DNA from: Rhizobium sp. BK251
Lineage (GTDB): Bacteria; Pseudomonadota; Alphaproteobacteria; Rhizobiales; Rhizobiaceae
Reading direction: 5' to 3'
Assembly: GCF_004345245.1 (NCBI RefSeq)
Contig: NZ_SLUQ01000001.1
Span: 496,001-560,000 of the forward strand
Length of the DNA stretch: 64,000 nucleotides
Shown here: piece after piece, positions 46,587 through 55,347 of the stretch
Position numbering within the stretch: position 1 is the stretch's first letter
Layout of the letters: each line of letters opens with the position of its first letter
The notes under the pieces: generated by a model
Told to the model about the DNA's origin: nothing
Databases searched by the model: none
Seen by the model: only the letters and a program-made list of their open reading frames with translations
Program-made: the position numbers and the translations under genes

Positions 46587-47174
46587 CTAATAGAGATAAG
46601 GGATAAGTCGCTTGGTCCTATCCATGTAGGCTTGGTAGCGGGGACCGAAGATCTCCAGCATCATGCGTTCCTCCTTGTCCACCCGCAGAAAGAAAAGCAC
46701 GGCGAAGCCGATCAAACCGGCCAATCCCACCACCCAATTCGAAAGCAGAAAGGCCTGGCCAAGGGCCATGAGCAGGAAAGACGTATACATCGGGTGGCGC
46801 ACGAGAGTGTAGGGGCCGCCGGAAATCAGCTCGTGTTTCTCGCGGATCTGGAGCGAAATGGACCAATTCTTGCCGAGCTCCTTGTGGGTTCTTCGAAAGA
46901 ACCACATGGCCGAGAAGAAAAGCGCGCATCCCACGATGATTGCCCATAGATGGGCCGGATAGTCGGCGGCCTGCGGGATTCCGGTGGCGATGTAGATCGC
47001 CGGTACGACCGACATGCCCAGCAAAGCGGCCCCAAGGCCAATTGCCTCGGCGGTCGAGCGTCTATCGCTGACGACCCGCACCCGCTTGGCGCGTCGCTCA
47101 AAAGGATAGCGAATAATATACCAGGCGACGATACCCAGAACCCAGGCAACTTCGCCCGCACCAGCCATGCTCAA
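46587..47174 (-). CDS. isoprenylcysteine carboxyl methyltransferase (ICMT/PEMT)-like membrane protein
   Basis: 195 aa with about four to five hydrophobic helices. GGPYTLVRHPMYTSFLLMALG and the C-terminal DKEERMMLEIFGPRYQAYM are the SAM-binding motifs of the ICMT/phospholipid methyltransferase superfamily. Bacterial members methylate unknown lipids or lipophilic small molecules. Ten bases separate it from the E2-type gene, so they are one transcript. Start may be the third codon. Confidence 0.88.
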   Translation of the reverse strand: MSMAGAGEVAWVLGIVAWYIIRYPFERRAKRVRVVSDRRSTAEAIGLGAALLGMSVVPAIYIATGIPQAADYPAHLWAIIVGCALFFSAMWFFRRTHKELGKNWSISLQIREKHELISGGPYTLVRHPMYTSFLLMALGQAFLLSNWVVGLAGLIGFAVLFFLRVDKEERMMLEIFGPRYQAYMDRTKRLIPYLY

Positions 47175-47241
47175 TTTAGTTCACCGCAGCCCTTCTGTGC
47201 CCGCGATCGCCCGCTTGGGCGACCGGTATGCCCGAGTTTCG

Positions 47242-47832
47242 TCACCCGACATTCATCTCACGAAGCTTCGTAACGAATTCTTGCGGACGAAGCCAGATGC
47301 TTGGCGTCTCATACCCCATGGAACGCGCGATCTCTCCGGTGAAAGCATTGCAGTTGTACACCGAAGCTTGCCAAAACTTCGATTTGGCCTGCAGCTTGCG
47401 GATAAAGGCGACGGTCTTGTTGTATTCTGCCTCGGTGAGTATAACCCGCCAGCTTGCCGACCGATACTGCTCTTCGAGATCCCCGTCGCTGGCCCCGGTT
47501 TCGGCCGGCACGGGCACGAAATGCCCGAGTATGTAGGGTCCCTCATCGGTCGATGCCGGAGCAAGACCCGAGACCTCCGGGTTGATCATCTGCCCGTTCT
47601 TCCCCAAGCGCCCGAATACCACATAGGTATGGCCATAGCTCAGCGCATAGCGGGAGCGGAATTCAATAAAGTATCGGCCGTCTTGTTGGGGGGATTTTGC
47701 TGGAATCGCATTGCCGCGCGTGTCCGAGACAAAGCGCGGCTGGGGAGGCTTATCTTCCGATTGGCATGATGTTATCGCGAAAGCGAACAGGACCAAAAGT
47801 GAGAGATGGCCTTTTGCAAGCTTCACCACCAC
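47242..47832 (-). CDS. lipoprotein with possible permuted NlpC/P60-type fold
   Basis: 196 aa. Signal and lipobox ending ITSC (Cys about residue 23). The mature part contains ALSYGHTYVVFGRLG with a conserved-looking His and, about 90 residues later, VYNCNAFTGEIARSMG with a Cys. His before Cys is the order of circularly permuted NlpC/P60-like (LRAT-type) hydrolases, but this is a guess. It lies 67 bases upstream of the methyltransferase gene, possibly in the same unit. Confidence 0.65.
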   Translation of the reverse strand: MVVKLAKGHLSLLVLFAFAITSCQSEDKPPQPRFVSDTRGNAIPAKSPQQDGRYFIEFRSRYALSYGHTYVVFGRLGKNGQMINPEVSGLAPASTDEGPYILGHFVPVPAETGASDGDLEEQYRSASWRVILTEAEYNKTVAFIRKLQAKSKFWQASVYNCNAFTGEIARSMGYETPSIWLRPQEFVTKLREMNVG

Positions 47833-47934
47833 GCTTCATCTCCACAGCTTCAGCGGGCACACACCGAAAAATCGCTTATCAGCGACTCCTGGTCGCGCCA
47901 TAAGCTGCAAAGCCGGTCGAGCCCCATAAATAGC

Positions 47935-47968
47935 ATTGGTGGAGAAGGTTTTACCCTTCTCCACCAAT
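47935..47968 (-). terminator. perfect hairpin downstream of the small lipoprotein gene
   Basis: A 14-base-pair perfect stem ATTGGTGGAGAAGG / CCTTCTCCACCAAT with loop TTTTAC. It lies 14 bases past the 43-aa lipoprotein stop; no strong T-run follows, so function as a terminator is inferred. Confidence 0.65.
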
Positions 47969-47981
47969 AAATGCCTAGATG

Positions 47982-48113
47982 TTACTTATACACCGGCGCC
48001 GGTTCGGCGGCCGGTGGCGGAGCTTTCCCCTTACCTTTGCCAACCGTCCCGCAGGCGCTAAGGCTGGCAACCGAAAACAATGCAACGAGTGACACGATTA
48101 GAATTCTGCTCAT
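47982..48113 (-). CDS. 43-aa small lipoprotein
   Basis: Starts MSRILIVSLVALFSV with lipobox LSAC (C21) and a short mature tail rich in Gly, Lys, Pro and Ala. A GGAGAGGA ribosome-binding site precedes the ATG, so the longer upstream frame is not used. It resembles rhizobial entericidin-like or outer-membrane small lipoproteins; function unknown. Confidence 0.75.
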   Translation of the reverse strand: MSRILIVSLVALFSVASLSACGTVGKGKGKAPPPAAEPAPVYK

Positions 48114-48272
48114 CAAGTAGTCCTCTCCTCTCCTCGGAATAGGTATCGAAGGCATCAACTTACGATAACCGATATTTGATTCGGGGCTAGTGCAGAAAAG
48201 ACACACAACCCATTCGAGTTGACTAAATTACTCATTTACGCTGTTCAAATGCATGGTTTTCGTGGCGCACGA

Positions 48273-48857
48273 TCAGATGACCACGACCGCCGTGCCCACG
48301 GGTGCCCGTTTGTAGAGATCGACGATGTCGTCGTTTGTCATTCGGATGCAACCGTTTGAAACTGCATGACCAATCGACCATGGCTCGTTTGTGCCGTGGA
48401 CGCGGAACATGGTGTCGTGGCCACCGCGGTAGAGATAGAGCGCAGACGCTCCAAGCGGATTGTGCGGCCCGCCCGAAACGCCGGCTGCATACTGCGCCAG
48501 ACGCGGCTTGCGCTCGATCATGCTCGCAGTAGGTGTCCATGAAGGCCACTCCGCCTTGCGTCCGATAGTGGCATTGCCCTTGAACGCCAGACCTTCTTCG
48601 CCGACGGCCACGCCGTAGCGTATCGCTCGACCGTCCCCCTGCACATAGTAGAGGTACCGCTGCGATGTATTGACGACGATGGTTCCAGGCGGCTGGCCGC
48701 CGTCATAGGCCACCTCCTTGCGCCGAAAGCGAGGGTCCTGGTAGACTTGGGATATCAGCCGGGATCCTGTCGGCCAGCCCGAAGAGGCGCATCCGGAAAC
48801 AGTCGAAACCAGACTACCCAGAACGAGCATCCGGCGCGTCAAGTGGTGGTTGTCCAT
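48273..48857 (-). CDS. L,D-transpeptidase (YkuD domain)
   Basis: 194 aa. Lipobox-like VSGC near residue 23, then a YkuD domain with PPGTIVVNTSQRYLYYV at its start and the catalytic motif HGTNEPWSIGHAVSNGCIRM. It cross-links peptidoglycan (3–3 bonds) or links it to outer-membrane proteins. Rhizobia carry many paralogues. Confidence 0.93.
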   Translation of the reverse strand: MDNHHLTRRMLVLGSLVSTVSGCASSGWPTGSRLISQVYQDPRFRRKEVAYDGGQPPGTIVVNTSQRYLYYVQGDGRAIRYGVAVGEEGLAFKGNATIGRKAEWPSWTPTASMIERKPRLAQYAAGVSGGPHNPLGASALYLYRGGHDTMFRVHGTNEPWSIGHAVSNGCIRMTNDDIVDLYKRAPVGTAVVVI

Positions 48858-49474
48858 TTTTCCCTTCTAATTAATTTCCCCCTAAAGTTTCGTCTTTACC
48901 ATCGCATCGCTCGCTGGCCAAGTCCCGGAGCTTGCTGGGAATAACGGGAAAAGCAAAATTCTGGATCAGTGTGGAAAACGAGCAATTCCGTCCTCGGCGC
49001 AACGAACAGGTGCAGCAACTGCAACTGACTGGAAAGGAGGCCACCTTCGTCCTTGCGGTATCCGCGATTCGGCGGAGAATGGAAGGGTGTTGGATTGCCC
49101 CTCGGGCCAACCAACGCCGTTGCTTGGTGGGTCGGTCGGCCTCGTCTTGGCCGACTTGCGATGCCGCGCGACGAAGCGATGATGACGGCGGCTGATGGCT
49201 GGTTTCGTGACCAGATCATGTGTCTTCCGCGCCATCCCGGCGAAGGCGCCGGCGCTGAAGGCAAATGTAAGCGTTCATTATCATACAAGTACATCGATCG
49301 GTAAGTCGTGCTGATCGCTCTTGGAAATGGGCGGATCCCGCTGTTGGCTTGGCAGGGGAGGACAGGGCACAGGGGCTTGCCGCTCGTCGAAACAGACGCC
49401 ATGCTACTGGTGATGGTGAAGTATGGTGCGCCGACAATCGGGTACTGGTCGGTTGGATTGCATGGGGGGCAAGA
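48858..49474. other. 617-base region with no supported gene
   Basis: Several short open frames exist on both strands, but none has a recognised domain, good start context or consistent codon pattern. It may be decayed coding sequence. The plus-strand stretch 49276–49300 is AT-rich and might hold the SDR promoter. Confidence 0.5.
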
Positions 49475-50230
49475 ATGAGGCTTGGTTTCGAGGGAAAGGT
49501 TGCGCTTGTAACCGGCGCAGGTTCGGGAATAGGCGCTGCTGTTTCGCGGCAGCTGGCGGAAGAGGGGGCCGAGGTCGTTATCGCTGACATCAACGCTGAA
49601 GCTGCGGAAGAAACCGTCGCGGTGATTCGTTCGAATGGGGGCAGGGCGCGCAACTTTACGGTCGATGTTACTGACGCTGCCGCTGTGGAGAGGCTGATCG
49701 ACTTTACCGTTCAGCAATGCGGCGGCCTGGACATGGCGGTAAACAATGCGGGCATAGATGGCGCCCGAAAGCCGACGGCAGACTATCCGCTCGACATCTG
49801 GCACAAGTCGATGAACGTCAATCTCAACGGCGTTTTCTACTGCATGAAATACGAGATCCCGGCCATGCTGGCGGGTGGGGGAGGCGCCATTGTCAACATG
49901 TCGTCGGTTCTCGGTTCCGTCGGATTGCCGTTTTCCGCGGCCTATACGGCCGCCAAGCACGGGGTTCTCGGACTGACGAAGGTTGCCGCAATCGAATATG
50001 CGCGGATGGGGATCCGCATCAATGCGGTTGGACCGGGCTGGATCGAGACAACGCTGCTGTCCGAGCACTCGGAAGCGTCGGGCAGCCGGCGCATGGCAGC
50101 ACTCCAGCCGATGGGACGGCGCGGGACTCCGGAAGAGGTCGCATCTCTGGTGTGCTTCCTGTTGTCCGAACAGGCAGCATTCATAACCGGAAGCTGCCAT
50201 CTGGTGGACGGGGCCTACTCCGCCCACTAG
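49475..50230 (+). CDS. short-chain dehydrogenase/reductase (classical SDR)
   Basis: 251 aa starting MRLGFEGKVALVTGAG. TGAGSGIGAAV, VNNAGIDG, NMSSVLGSVG, YTAAKHGVLGLTK (Tyr-Lys) and the C-terminal FITGSCHLVDGAYSAH complete the classical SDR set. It oxidises or reduces an alcohol/ketone with NAD(P). The start is set by GGGGGGCAAG upstream. Substrate unknown. Confidence 0.93.
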   Translation: MRLGFEGKVALVTGAGSGIGAAVSRQLAEEGAEVVIADINAEAAEETVAVIRSNGGRARNFTVDVTDAAAVERLIDFTVQQCGGLDMAVNNAGIDGARKPTADYPLDIWHKSMNVNLNGVFYCMKYEIPAMLAGGGGAIVNMSSVLGSVGLPFSAAYTAAKHGVLGLTKVAAIEYARMGIRINAVGPGWIETTLLSEHSEASGSRRMAALQPMGRRGTPEEVASLVCFLLSEQAAFITGSCHLVDGAYSAH

Positions 50231-50293
50231 GTCCCTGGCGCGGAATCCCCTCCAGCCCTGAAAACGATCTCGAGGACCAGCCCTGGTCGACGA

Positions 50294-51577
50294 TCAGAAG
50301 CTGGCAGACGTCTTCAGCCCAAGTGCAATGACGTCTTCGTTCTCGCTGGTGCCGCCCGGATGGTGGATATATTGCAGATTGGGGCGGATCAGCAGGCCGG
50401 GCCTCGGGCGAAAAGTATAGTATAGTTCGAAGGCGTATTCCGAGCCCAACGGGTCCTCCGAGGTGGAAACGCGGCTGTTGACGTGCGTCGTGCCGACAGC
50501 GAAGCCGATGTCGTCTTTGGGACGCGCATCCCAAAAACCGGTGAAGGTCAGGCCGGCGGCGATCTGGCGATCGGTCGTCGATGTCTGCTTGTCAGCCGTC
50601 ACAAAGTTGAAGAAGAGACTGAGATTGCTGGTTACCTGCTGCTGGAAGTTCAGGTAGGCGCCATATCGTCCACGGTGCCGTTGCGCCGGCAGTCCTGTCA
50701 GAGCCATGGGGTCGCCGTTGATATCCGAGACGACGTCGTCAGCTTCCGATGTGTCGTACCATCCACCGAACTTGTAGCTGCCGGGCAACGTGCCGCCATC
50801 GAAGTTGGGAAGCCACCCCAGTTCTATCGGAAACATGGCTCCCGTCGAGTCGCTGAAGAACACCGGCAGGACCTGATCGTCAACGCCGAGATATTTGGGG
50901 TTCACGTCATAGACGCCCGCCTGGATGTAGCCGAAGCCGCTCAGGTTGACTTTGGCACGGGTCGCCCATTGGCTTATGGGCCAATTGAAGATGTAGTTGC
51001 CGACAAGGTTGCCGGGGTTTGCGCCGCAGAACGTCAGGTTCTGGAAATCGCAGGAAAACGCGGCGAAATCCTCGCCAAACGGCATGCGGCCGACCTTCCA
51101 GTCGATCAGGCCATTCGCATAGGTCTGCTGAAACCAGAAATCCGTGAGGCGTATGGTCTGCCCGCGGCCGAACACCTCCTGCACCTGCTGCAGCGTACCG
51201 AGATCGGCCGTGTCGCTCAGGTTGTCGCCGTCGCGTTGGGTAAAAGTGATCTGGAACTTGGCGTCAGGGATGTCGAGAAGCCGGTCGAGGTCGAAGGTTA
51301 TCCCGCCTGTAAACTGGTCGGCATAACCAGCCTTGCTCTCGGTTCCGCCCATCGGGTTGTAGGCGAACTCGCCGGTATAGCCGAACTGGAAATCGAGGCC
51401 GCGGTCCTTGAGACGCGTGCGAGCGCCGCCCCAGTCGCCAAACAGCCACTCAGCCGGTTTGGTAGCAGCGGCTGTGGAGTCCTCGAGGGGGACGGTTGCG
51501 TCATCGGCGTGAACGCTGCCAGCTCCAGCGAGGGCGATGAGCATGGCGGCGGCTCCGACCAGGTCTGCACGCGGCAT
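50294..51577 (-). CDS. OprB-type carbohydrate porin
   Basis: 427 aa with a signal peptide ending VHA-DD. The WLFGDWGGARTRLKDRGLDFQFGYTGEF opening and the repeating amphipathic strands to a terminal Phe are typical of the OprB family, outer-membrane sugar-selective porins. The start ATG at 51577 is preceded by AAGGAAA. It is convergent with the SDR gene. Confidence 0.9.
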   Translation of the reverse strand: MPRADLVGAAAMLIALAGAGSVHADDATVPLEDSTAAATKPAEWLFGDWGGARTRLKDRGLDFQFGYTGEFAYNPMGGTESKAGYADQFTGGITFDLDRLLDIPDAKFQITFTQRDGDNLSDTADLGTLQQVQEVFGRGQTIRLTDFWFQQTYANGLIDWKVGRMPFGEDFAAFSCDFQNLTFCGANPGNLVGNYIFNWPISQWATRAKVNLSGFGYIQAGVYDVNPKYLGVDDQVLPVFFSDSTGAMFPIELGWLPNFDGGTLPGSYKFGGWYDTSEADDVVSDINGDPMALTGLPAQRHRGRYGAYLNFQQQVTSNLSLFFNFVTADKQTSTTDRQIAAGLTFTGFWDARPKDDIGFAVGTTHVNSRVSTSEDPLGSEYAFELYYTFRPRPGLLIRPNLQYIHHPGGTSENEDVIALGLKTSASF

Positions 51578-51774
51578 TTTGGTTTCCTTCGAATCGCACC
51601 CCGATTCGACCGACATTATGCTTCGATCGAAGCTTGTAAATGCTGTTGCGCGGTCGGTCTGGAGGTTCTGCACTTGAAACTTACCAAGGGAGGCTCGCCT
51701 GCAACGAAAGCGGGGTCGAAGCCGAACGCACGACCGCCCCAGCCGCCTCCGCGCTACAGCATCGCCCGCGCCAG

Positions 51775-52497
51775 TTAAACTTGGCCGGGAATGGCCAATC
51801 GCTCGAGCGCCAATCGGATCTTTGAGTGGGCCACTTCATTGCGCTGAACCATGAGCGCCGTGGCGGGCTCCGGTGCCCTGTCAGGGTGGCCGGCATCGAA
51901 GGGAGGCGAGGGGTCGTACTCGATGGCGAGCTGGATAGCTTGCGCGACCTCCGGTCCGGCAAGTTCCGCGACGATACTAAACGCGAAGTCAATTCCAGAG
52001 CTGACGCCGCCCGCGGTGAAGACATTGCCATCGCGGACGACGCGCCCCTTCTCATGACGAGCGCCGACCAAGGGTAACAGGCCCACATAAGCCCAGTGCG
52101 TTGCGGCGCGGCGCCCCTTGAGAAACCCCGCCGCGCCAAGAAGAAAGGCACCGACGCATACGGAGGTTCGATATTCTGCGCGTTCGCCTTCGCGACGAAT
52201 GAAGTCAATCGTCTCGTCGTCGGCGAGCGCTTCCACAACGCCGGGGCCGCCGGGCACGCAAATCAGGTCGAGCGGCGGGCAGTTTTGGAAGGTGCATGTC
52301 GGCATGATGCCTAGACCCCGGTCGCTCACAACCGGTTGCATCGATTTTGCGACAACATGAGTTCTCGACTGAGAGAACTTGCTGGGAGCTGAGATCGAAG
52401 GAGGCGTTCCAAGTCTACTCAAGACTTCAAACGGGCCGGTGAAGTCGAGCTGTGTGATACCGGGAAAGATCACGAAACCAATATTGAAATCCGACAT
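51775..52497 (-). CDS. DJ-1/PfpI family protein, isonitrile hydratase-like
   Basis: 240 aa. [64 protein letters not shown]-like and [13 protein letters not shown] match Pseudomonas isonitrile hydratase InhA along its whole length. Nucleophile C114 and D18 are conserved, but the Thr after the nucleophile, important in InhA, is Val (TSVCVG). Hydration of isonitriles is therefore a hypothesis; the AraC DNA-binding half of related regulators is absent. Confidence 0.82.
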   Translation of the reverse strand: [240 protein letters not shown]

Positions 52498-52732
52498 GCA
52501 GCGTTCTCCCCTGTCTGCCCCTGACGTCGCGCCTTCTCCGACAAGGCTTTGCGGACGCAGTGCTTCATTGTCCCCGCTTTCACAGGCCCACGATCTGCCC
52601 GACAATTCGCAGCTTCCGACAAGAAGGCACAGATGTCATTCCGCGTCGAGCCTGACCGAGCCTGAAGCATCTCCGCAAAGACCCCGCATTCGCGCACGTG
52701 ATGCGGAGCGTAAAGTGCGACAGCCTTGACCG

Positions 52733-52996
52733 TTACGATTTGACGAGGATTACCAGGGTCTCAGGCAACACTCCGTCATGCGCCATCGCATCCGCTGCTG
52801 CCTTGGTTTGCATGAAGGACACCAAGCGGTCCATGTCGGCAACGTCCATGACCAGGCCGACTCGATTGGACGACTGAGGGTCGACAAAGGTGCGAATATT
52901 GGTGACGCCGATGGGTTCGAAAACCTGTTTGCGGACCGGTGAAGCGAGCCAGTGCTTTACGTCTTTGACGTCGTGATAGGCCATGATGGTAGGCAT
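52733..52996 (-). CDS. small hypothetical protein, probable ferredoxin-like barrel
   Basis: 87 aa starting MPTIMAYHDVKDVKHWLASP after GAGGAGGAA. SSNRVGLVMDVADMDRLVSFMQTKAAADAMAHDGV alternates strand and helix like small dimeric alpha/beta barrels. No specific family is recognised. Stands alone. Confidence 0.6.
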   Translation of the reverse strand: MPTIMAYHDVKDVKHWLASPVRKQVFEPIGVTNIRTFVDPQSSNRVGLVMDVADMDRLVSFMQTKAAADAMAHDGVLPETLVILVKS

Positions 52997-53516
52997 TGGT
53001 TCCTCCTCCTGTTGCCCCAAGATAAATTCGCGCAAAACGCTACGCGTCGTTCTCCTTTGTTACGGCGATATTACCACGTGATGCGGTATTCGGCCCATTT
53101 AGGCCGAACGTCGAGCGAATGCATTTATGATTACTTCAAAAATACTATGATCCTCCACCAGTTCGATCGCCTTAACCCGAGAGCATTTTGCATGGGAAAT
53201 CTTGCGCACAGAGACCAGGCGCTGCCCAGCGGCGTCGAATTTGAGACTCTAAATCAATAGCCTGCATGGGAACTCTCGCCTGGTTCACGTGCTGGTTGAA
53301 CTGCCCGCGGGTCTTTCCTGGTCGCGAAACTGTGATGCGACCGGAATAATTGCCGCCCTTCGTTGTCCACCTACATAGTCCGGCACGGCGATCGTTCAGC
53401 TGCGCAACGGATGCGGCGGAGCTCGCGTCCGGACATGCCCGAAAATCAATCCGGTTTTCCTGCATGCGCAAGCTTTCCGGAGCCTCAGCCGGCAGAGCGA
53501 ACAGGAGAACACATAC
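52997..53516. other. 520-base region upstream of the copper operon
   Basis: No supported gene. Several short frames are visible on the minus strand around 53172–53400, possibly a remnant, but no domain is recognisable. The likely promoter of copC (53343–53370) lies here. Confidence 0.5.
53343..53370 (+). promoter_or_regulatory. candidate ECF-type promoter upstream of copC
   Basis: GGAATAA (53343–53349), a 15-base spacer, then GTCCAC (53365–53370). The same spacing and near-identical blocks occur upstream of the DUF305 gene at 54796. A -35-like GGAAT plus -10-like GTC is the usual form of ECF sigma promoters. It lies about 147 bases from the copC ATG, giving a long leader. Confidence 0.55.
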
Positions 53517-53888
53517 ATGAGGATCGTCCCGTCCTTTTCCATGCTTCTGACCGCCGTGCTTGTCGGGGTGGCCGGTCCGGCAATGGCGCATGCCCACCTT
53601 CAATCGGCCGAGCCAGCCGCAGACACGAGCGTTGCCTCGGCGCCGGGCTCGTTGTCCCTCACCTTCAGCGAGGGTCTCAACCTCCCGTTTTCCGGCGTAG
53701 ATCTGACGGATGCCAAGGGGGCCGCCGTCGAGACCGGAAAGGCCAGCCTGTCCGGCGCGGATGGCACGGTGCTGACGGTGCCGCTCGACACGTCGCTCAC
53801 TGCCGGCTCCTACAAGGTTCACTGGCACGTGCTCTCGAACGACGGACACAAGACCGAAGGAAATTATAGCTTCACCGTGAAGCCATGA
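53517..53888 (+). CDS. copC: copper-binding protein CopC
   Basis: 123 aa. Signal peptide ending PAMA-HAHLQSAEPA; the N-terminal His of mature CopC binds Cu(II), and the fold's VLSNDGHKTEGNYSFTV motif supplies another His. It carries copper in the periplasm for the CopD membrane protein, whose gene overlaps by 4 bases. Confidence 0.93.
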   Translation: MRIVPSFSMLLTAVLVGVAGPAMAHAHLQSAEPAADTSVASAPGSLSLTFSEGLNLPFSGVDLTDAKGAAVETGKASLSGADGTVLTVPLDTSLTAGSYKVHWHVLSNDGHKTEGNYSFTVKP

Positions 53889-54772
53889 TCGGCTCGGACA
53901 GCGTCTGGGTCGTCTGCCGATTTCTCCACGACAGCGCGCTTGTCTTCCTATGGGGAGCGTTCGCCTATCTCGCTTGGTGCGTGCCTGAGCCACTGAGCGC
54001 TGAACTCGCCGAGCGGCTTCGCTCGGCATCGGTCACGGCGACCGGCGTTCTCGTCGCGACATCGGCCGTGGCTCTCCCCGTGCAGACGGCGCTGATAGGA
54101 AACGGCTGGGTCGACGCGCTCGACGGTCCCATGCTCTGGTCCGTGCTGAGGCTGACGAGCGCGGGACGGGAATGGCTCGTCGAGGCCGCGGGATGCGCGC
54201 TGCTCGTCGGAGCAGCCAGATTTTCAAAGGCGGTGCGACCCTCGTTTCTGGCCGTCGTCTCCGGGCTGATGTTGGCAGGCCTTGCGCTCAACGGACATGC
54301 GGCAATGAAGGGCGGCACGATCGGCACGCTTCACCGGCTGAACGATATCCTCCATGTGCTCGCCGGCGGCGCCTGGGTCGGCGCGCTCGTGCCCTTCCTC
54401 TATCTCCTCCACCGCTGCGACATACTCTGCGACCGCGCCGCGGCGATGCTCGCGCTCCGGCGCTTCTCGTCCGTGGGCCACGTGGCGGTGGCACTCGTGC
54501 TCGTCTCGGGCGTGCTGAACGTTGCCCTCGTTCTCGGCCGGCTGCCGACCGACTGGCGCTCGCCCTATCAGGCAAAGCTCATGCTCAAGATCGCCATTGT
54601 CATGGTCATGACCTCCGTTGCGATCCTTAACCGTTACCTCCTTGTGCCGCGGATGGCGGCGCATCGACAACCGATGGCACGGGCGCTGAAGCTTTCGGCC
54701 CTCGTCGAGATCGGACTTGGACTTGCAGCAATCGCCCTCGTTGCCGCCTTCGGCACGAAGGATCCGGTCTGA
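53885..54772 (+). CDS. copD: copper transport/homeostasis membrane protein CopD
   Basis: 295 aa with about eight hydrophobic helices. CRFLHDSALVFLWGAFAYL, GHAAMKGGTIGTLHRLNDILHVLAGGAWVGAL and SSVGHVAVALVLVSGVLNVALVLGRLP are characteristic CopD blocks; the histidines in the helices probably carry copper. CopD works with CopC in copper uptake or handling across the inner membrane. Confidence 0.92.
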   Translation: MIGSDSVWVVCRFLHDSALVFLWGAFAYLAWCVPEPLSAELAERLRSASVTATGVLVATSAVALPVQTALIGNGWVDALDGPMLWSVLRLTSAGREWLVEAAGCALLVGAARFSKAVRPSFLAVVSGLMLAGLALNGHAAMKGGTIGTLHRLNDILHVLAGGAWVGALVPFLYLLHRCDILCDRAAAMLALRRFSSVGHVAVALVLVSGVLNVALVLGRLPTDWRSPYQAKLMLKIAIVMVMTSVAILNRYLLVPRMAAHRQPMARALKLSALVEIGLGLAAIALVAAFGTKDPV

Positions 54773-54795
54773 TCATCGGAAAAGCTTCGTCGGAG

Positions 54796-54823
54796 GGAAT
54801 AAACCGCCCGCCTGGCTGTCTAC
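54796..54823 (+). promoter_or_regulatory. candidate ECF-type promoter upstream of DUF305 gene
   Basis: GGAATAA (54796–54802), a 15-base spacer, then GTCTAC (54818–54823); matches the copC upstream element. It lies 38 bases before the DUF305 ATG, in the short gap between copD and DUF305, so an internal promoter for DUF305, YVTN, sigma and anti-sigma is likely. Confidence 0.65.
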
Positions 54824-54860
54824 GCAGGTGAAACCGCTCTCCAACCCCAGGAGCCAAATC

Positions 54861-55334
54861 ATGATTGCACAAAATCGATGGACATGGATCGCCGCGACCG
54901 CGGTGGCCGCCGCTCTTGCCGTGCCGGCCCTCGCGCACGATCCGGTCGTTCGCGTCCACGATGCGGCGGCGATCAGCGCCGAGGCGCCCTATCTCGCCGA
55001 CAATGACGCGGCGATGACGACGATGATGAACGACATGGCGGTGAAGCCGACGGGCAATGTGGACCGTGATTTCGTGGAGATGATGGTCCCGCACCATCAG
55101 GGCGCGATCGACATGGCGCAGGCCTATCTCCGCTATGGCAGCAACGAGCAGCTAAAGCGCATCGCCCAGGAAATCATCGTCGACCAGCAGCAGGAAATCG
55201 CCGCCATGAGGCTGGCGCTCGGCGATCCGTTGCCGCCGTCCGTCCCGGCGCCAACGCAGCCGGCCTCAACGCCCTCCGGTGCCGGCATGTCGGCCATGCC
55301 CGGCATGGGCTCCAGCATGAAAATGGGAAACTGA
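54861..55334 (+). CDS. DUF305 family periplasmic protein with Met-rich tail
   Basis: 157 aa with a signal peptide ending ALA-H. The DFVEMMVPHHQGAIDMAQAYL motif is the core of the DUF305 ferritin-like family (histidine/methionine metal site). The last 20 residues are Met-rich (MSAMPGMGSSMKMGN), suggesting Cu(I) binding. The ATG at 54861 is set by CCAGGAGCC. DUF305 genes often travel with copper resistance. Confidence 0.88.
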   Translation: MIAQNRWTWIAATAVAAALAVPALAHDPVVRVHDAAAISAEAPYLADNDAAMTTMMNDMAVKPTGNVDRDFVEMMVPHHQGAIDMAQAYLRYGSNEQLKRIAQEIIVDQQQEIAAMRLALGDPLPPSVPAPTQPASTPSGAGMSAMPGMGSSMKMGN

Positions 55335-55347
55335 AAAGGAACCTGTC

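Noticed and set aside
48896..50227. Minus-strand frame (443 aa) across the SDR and its upstream region
   Set aside because: Mostly antisense to the SDR gene; the remainder has no recognisable domain.
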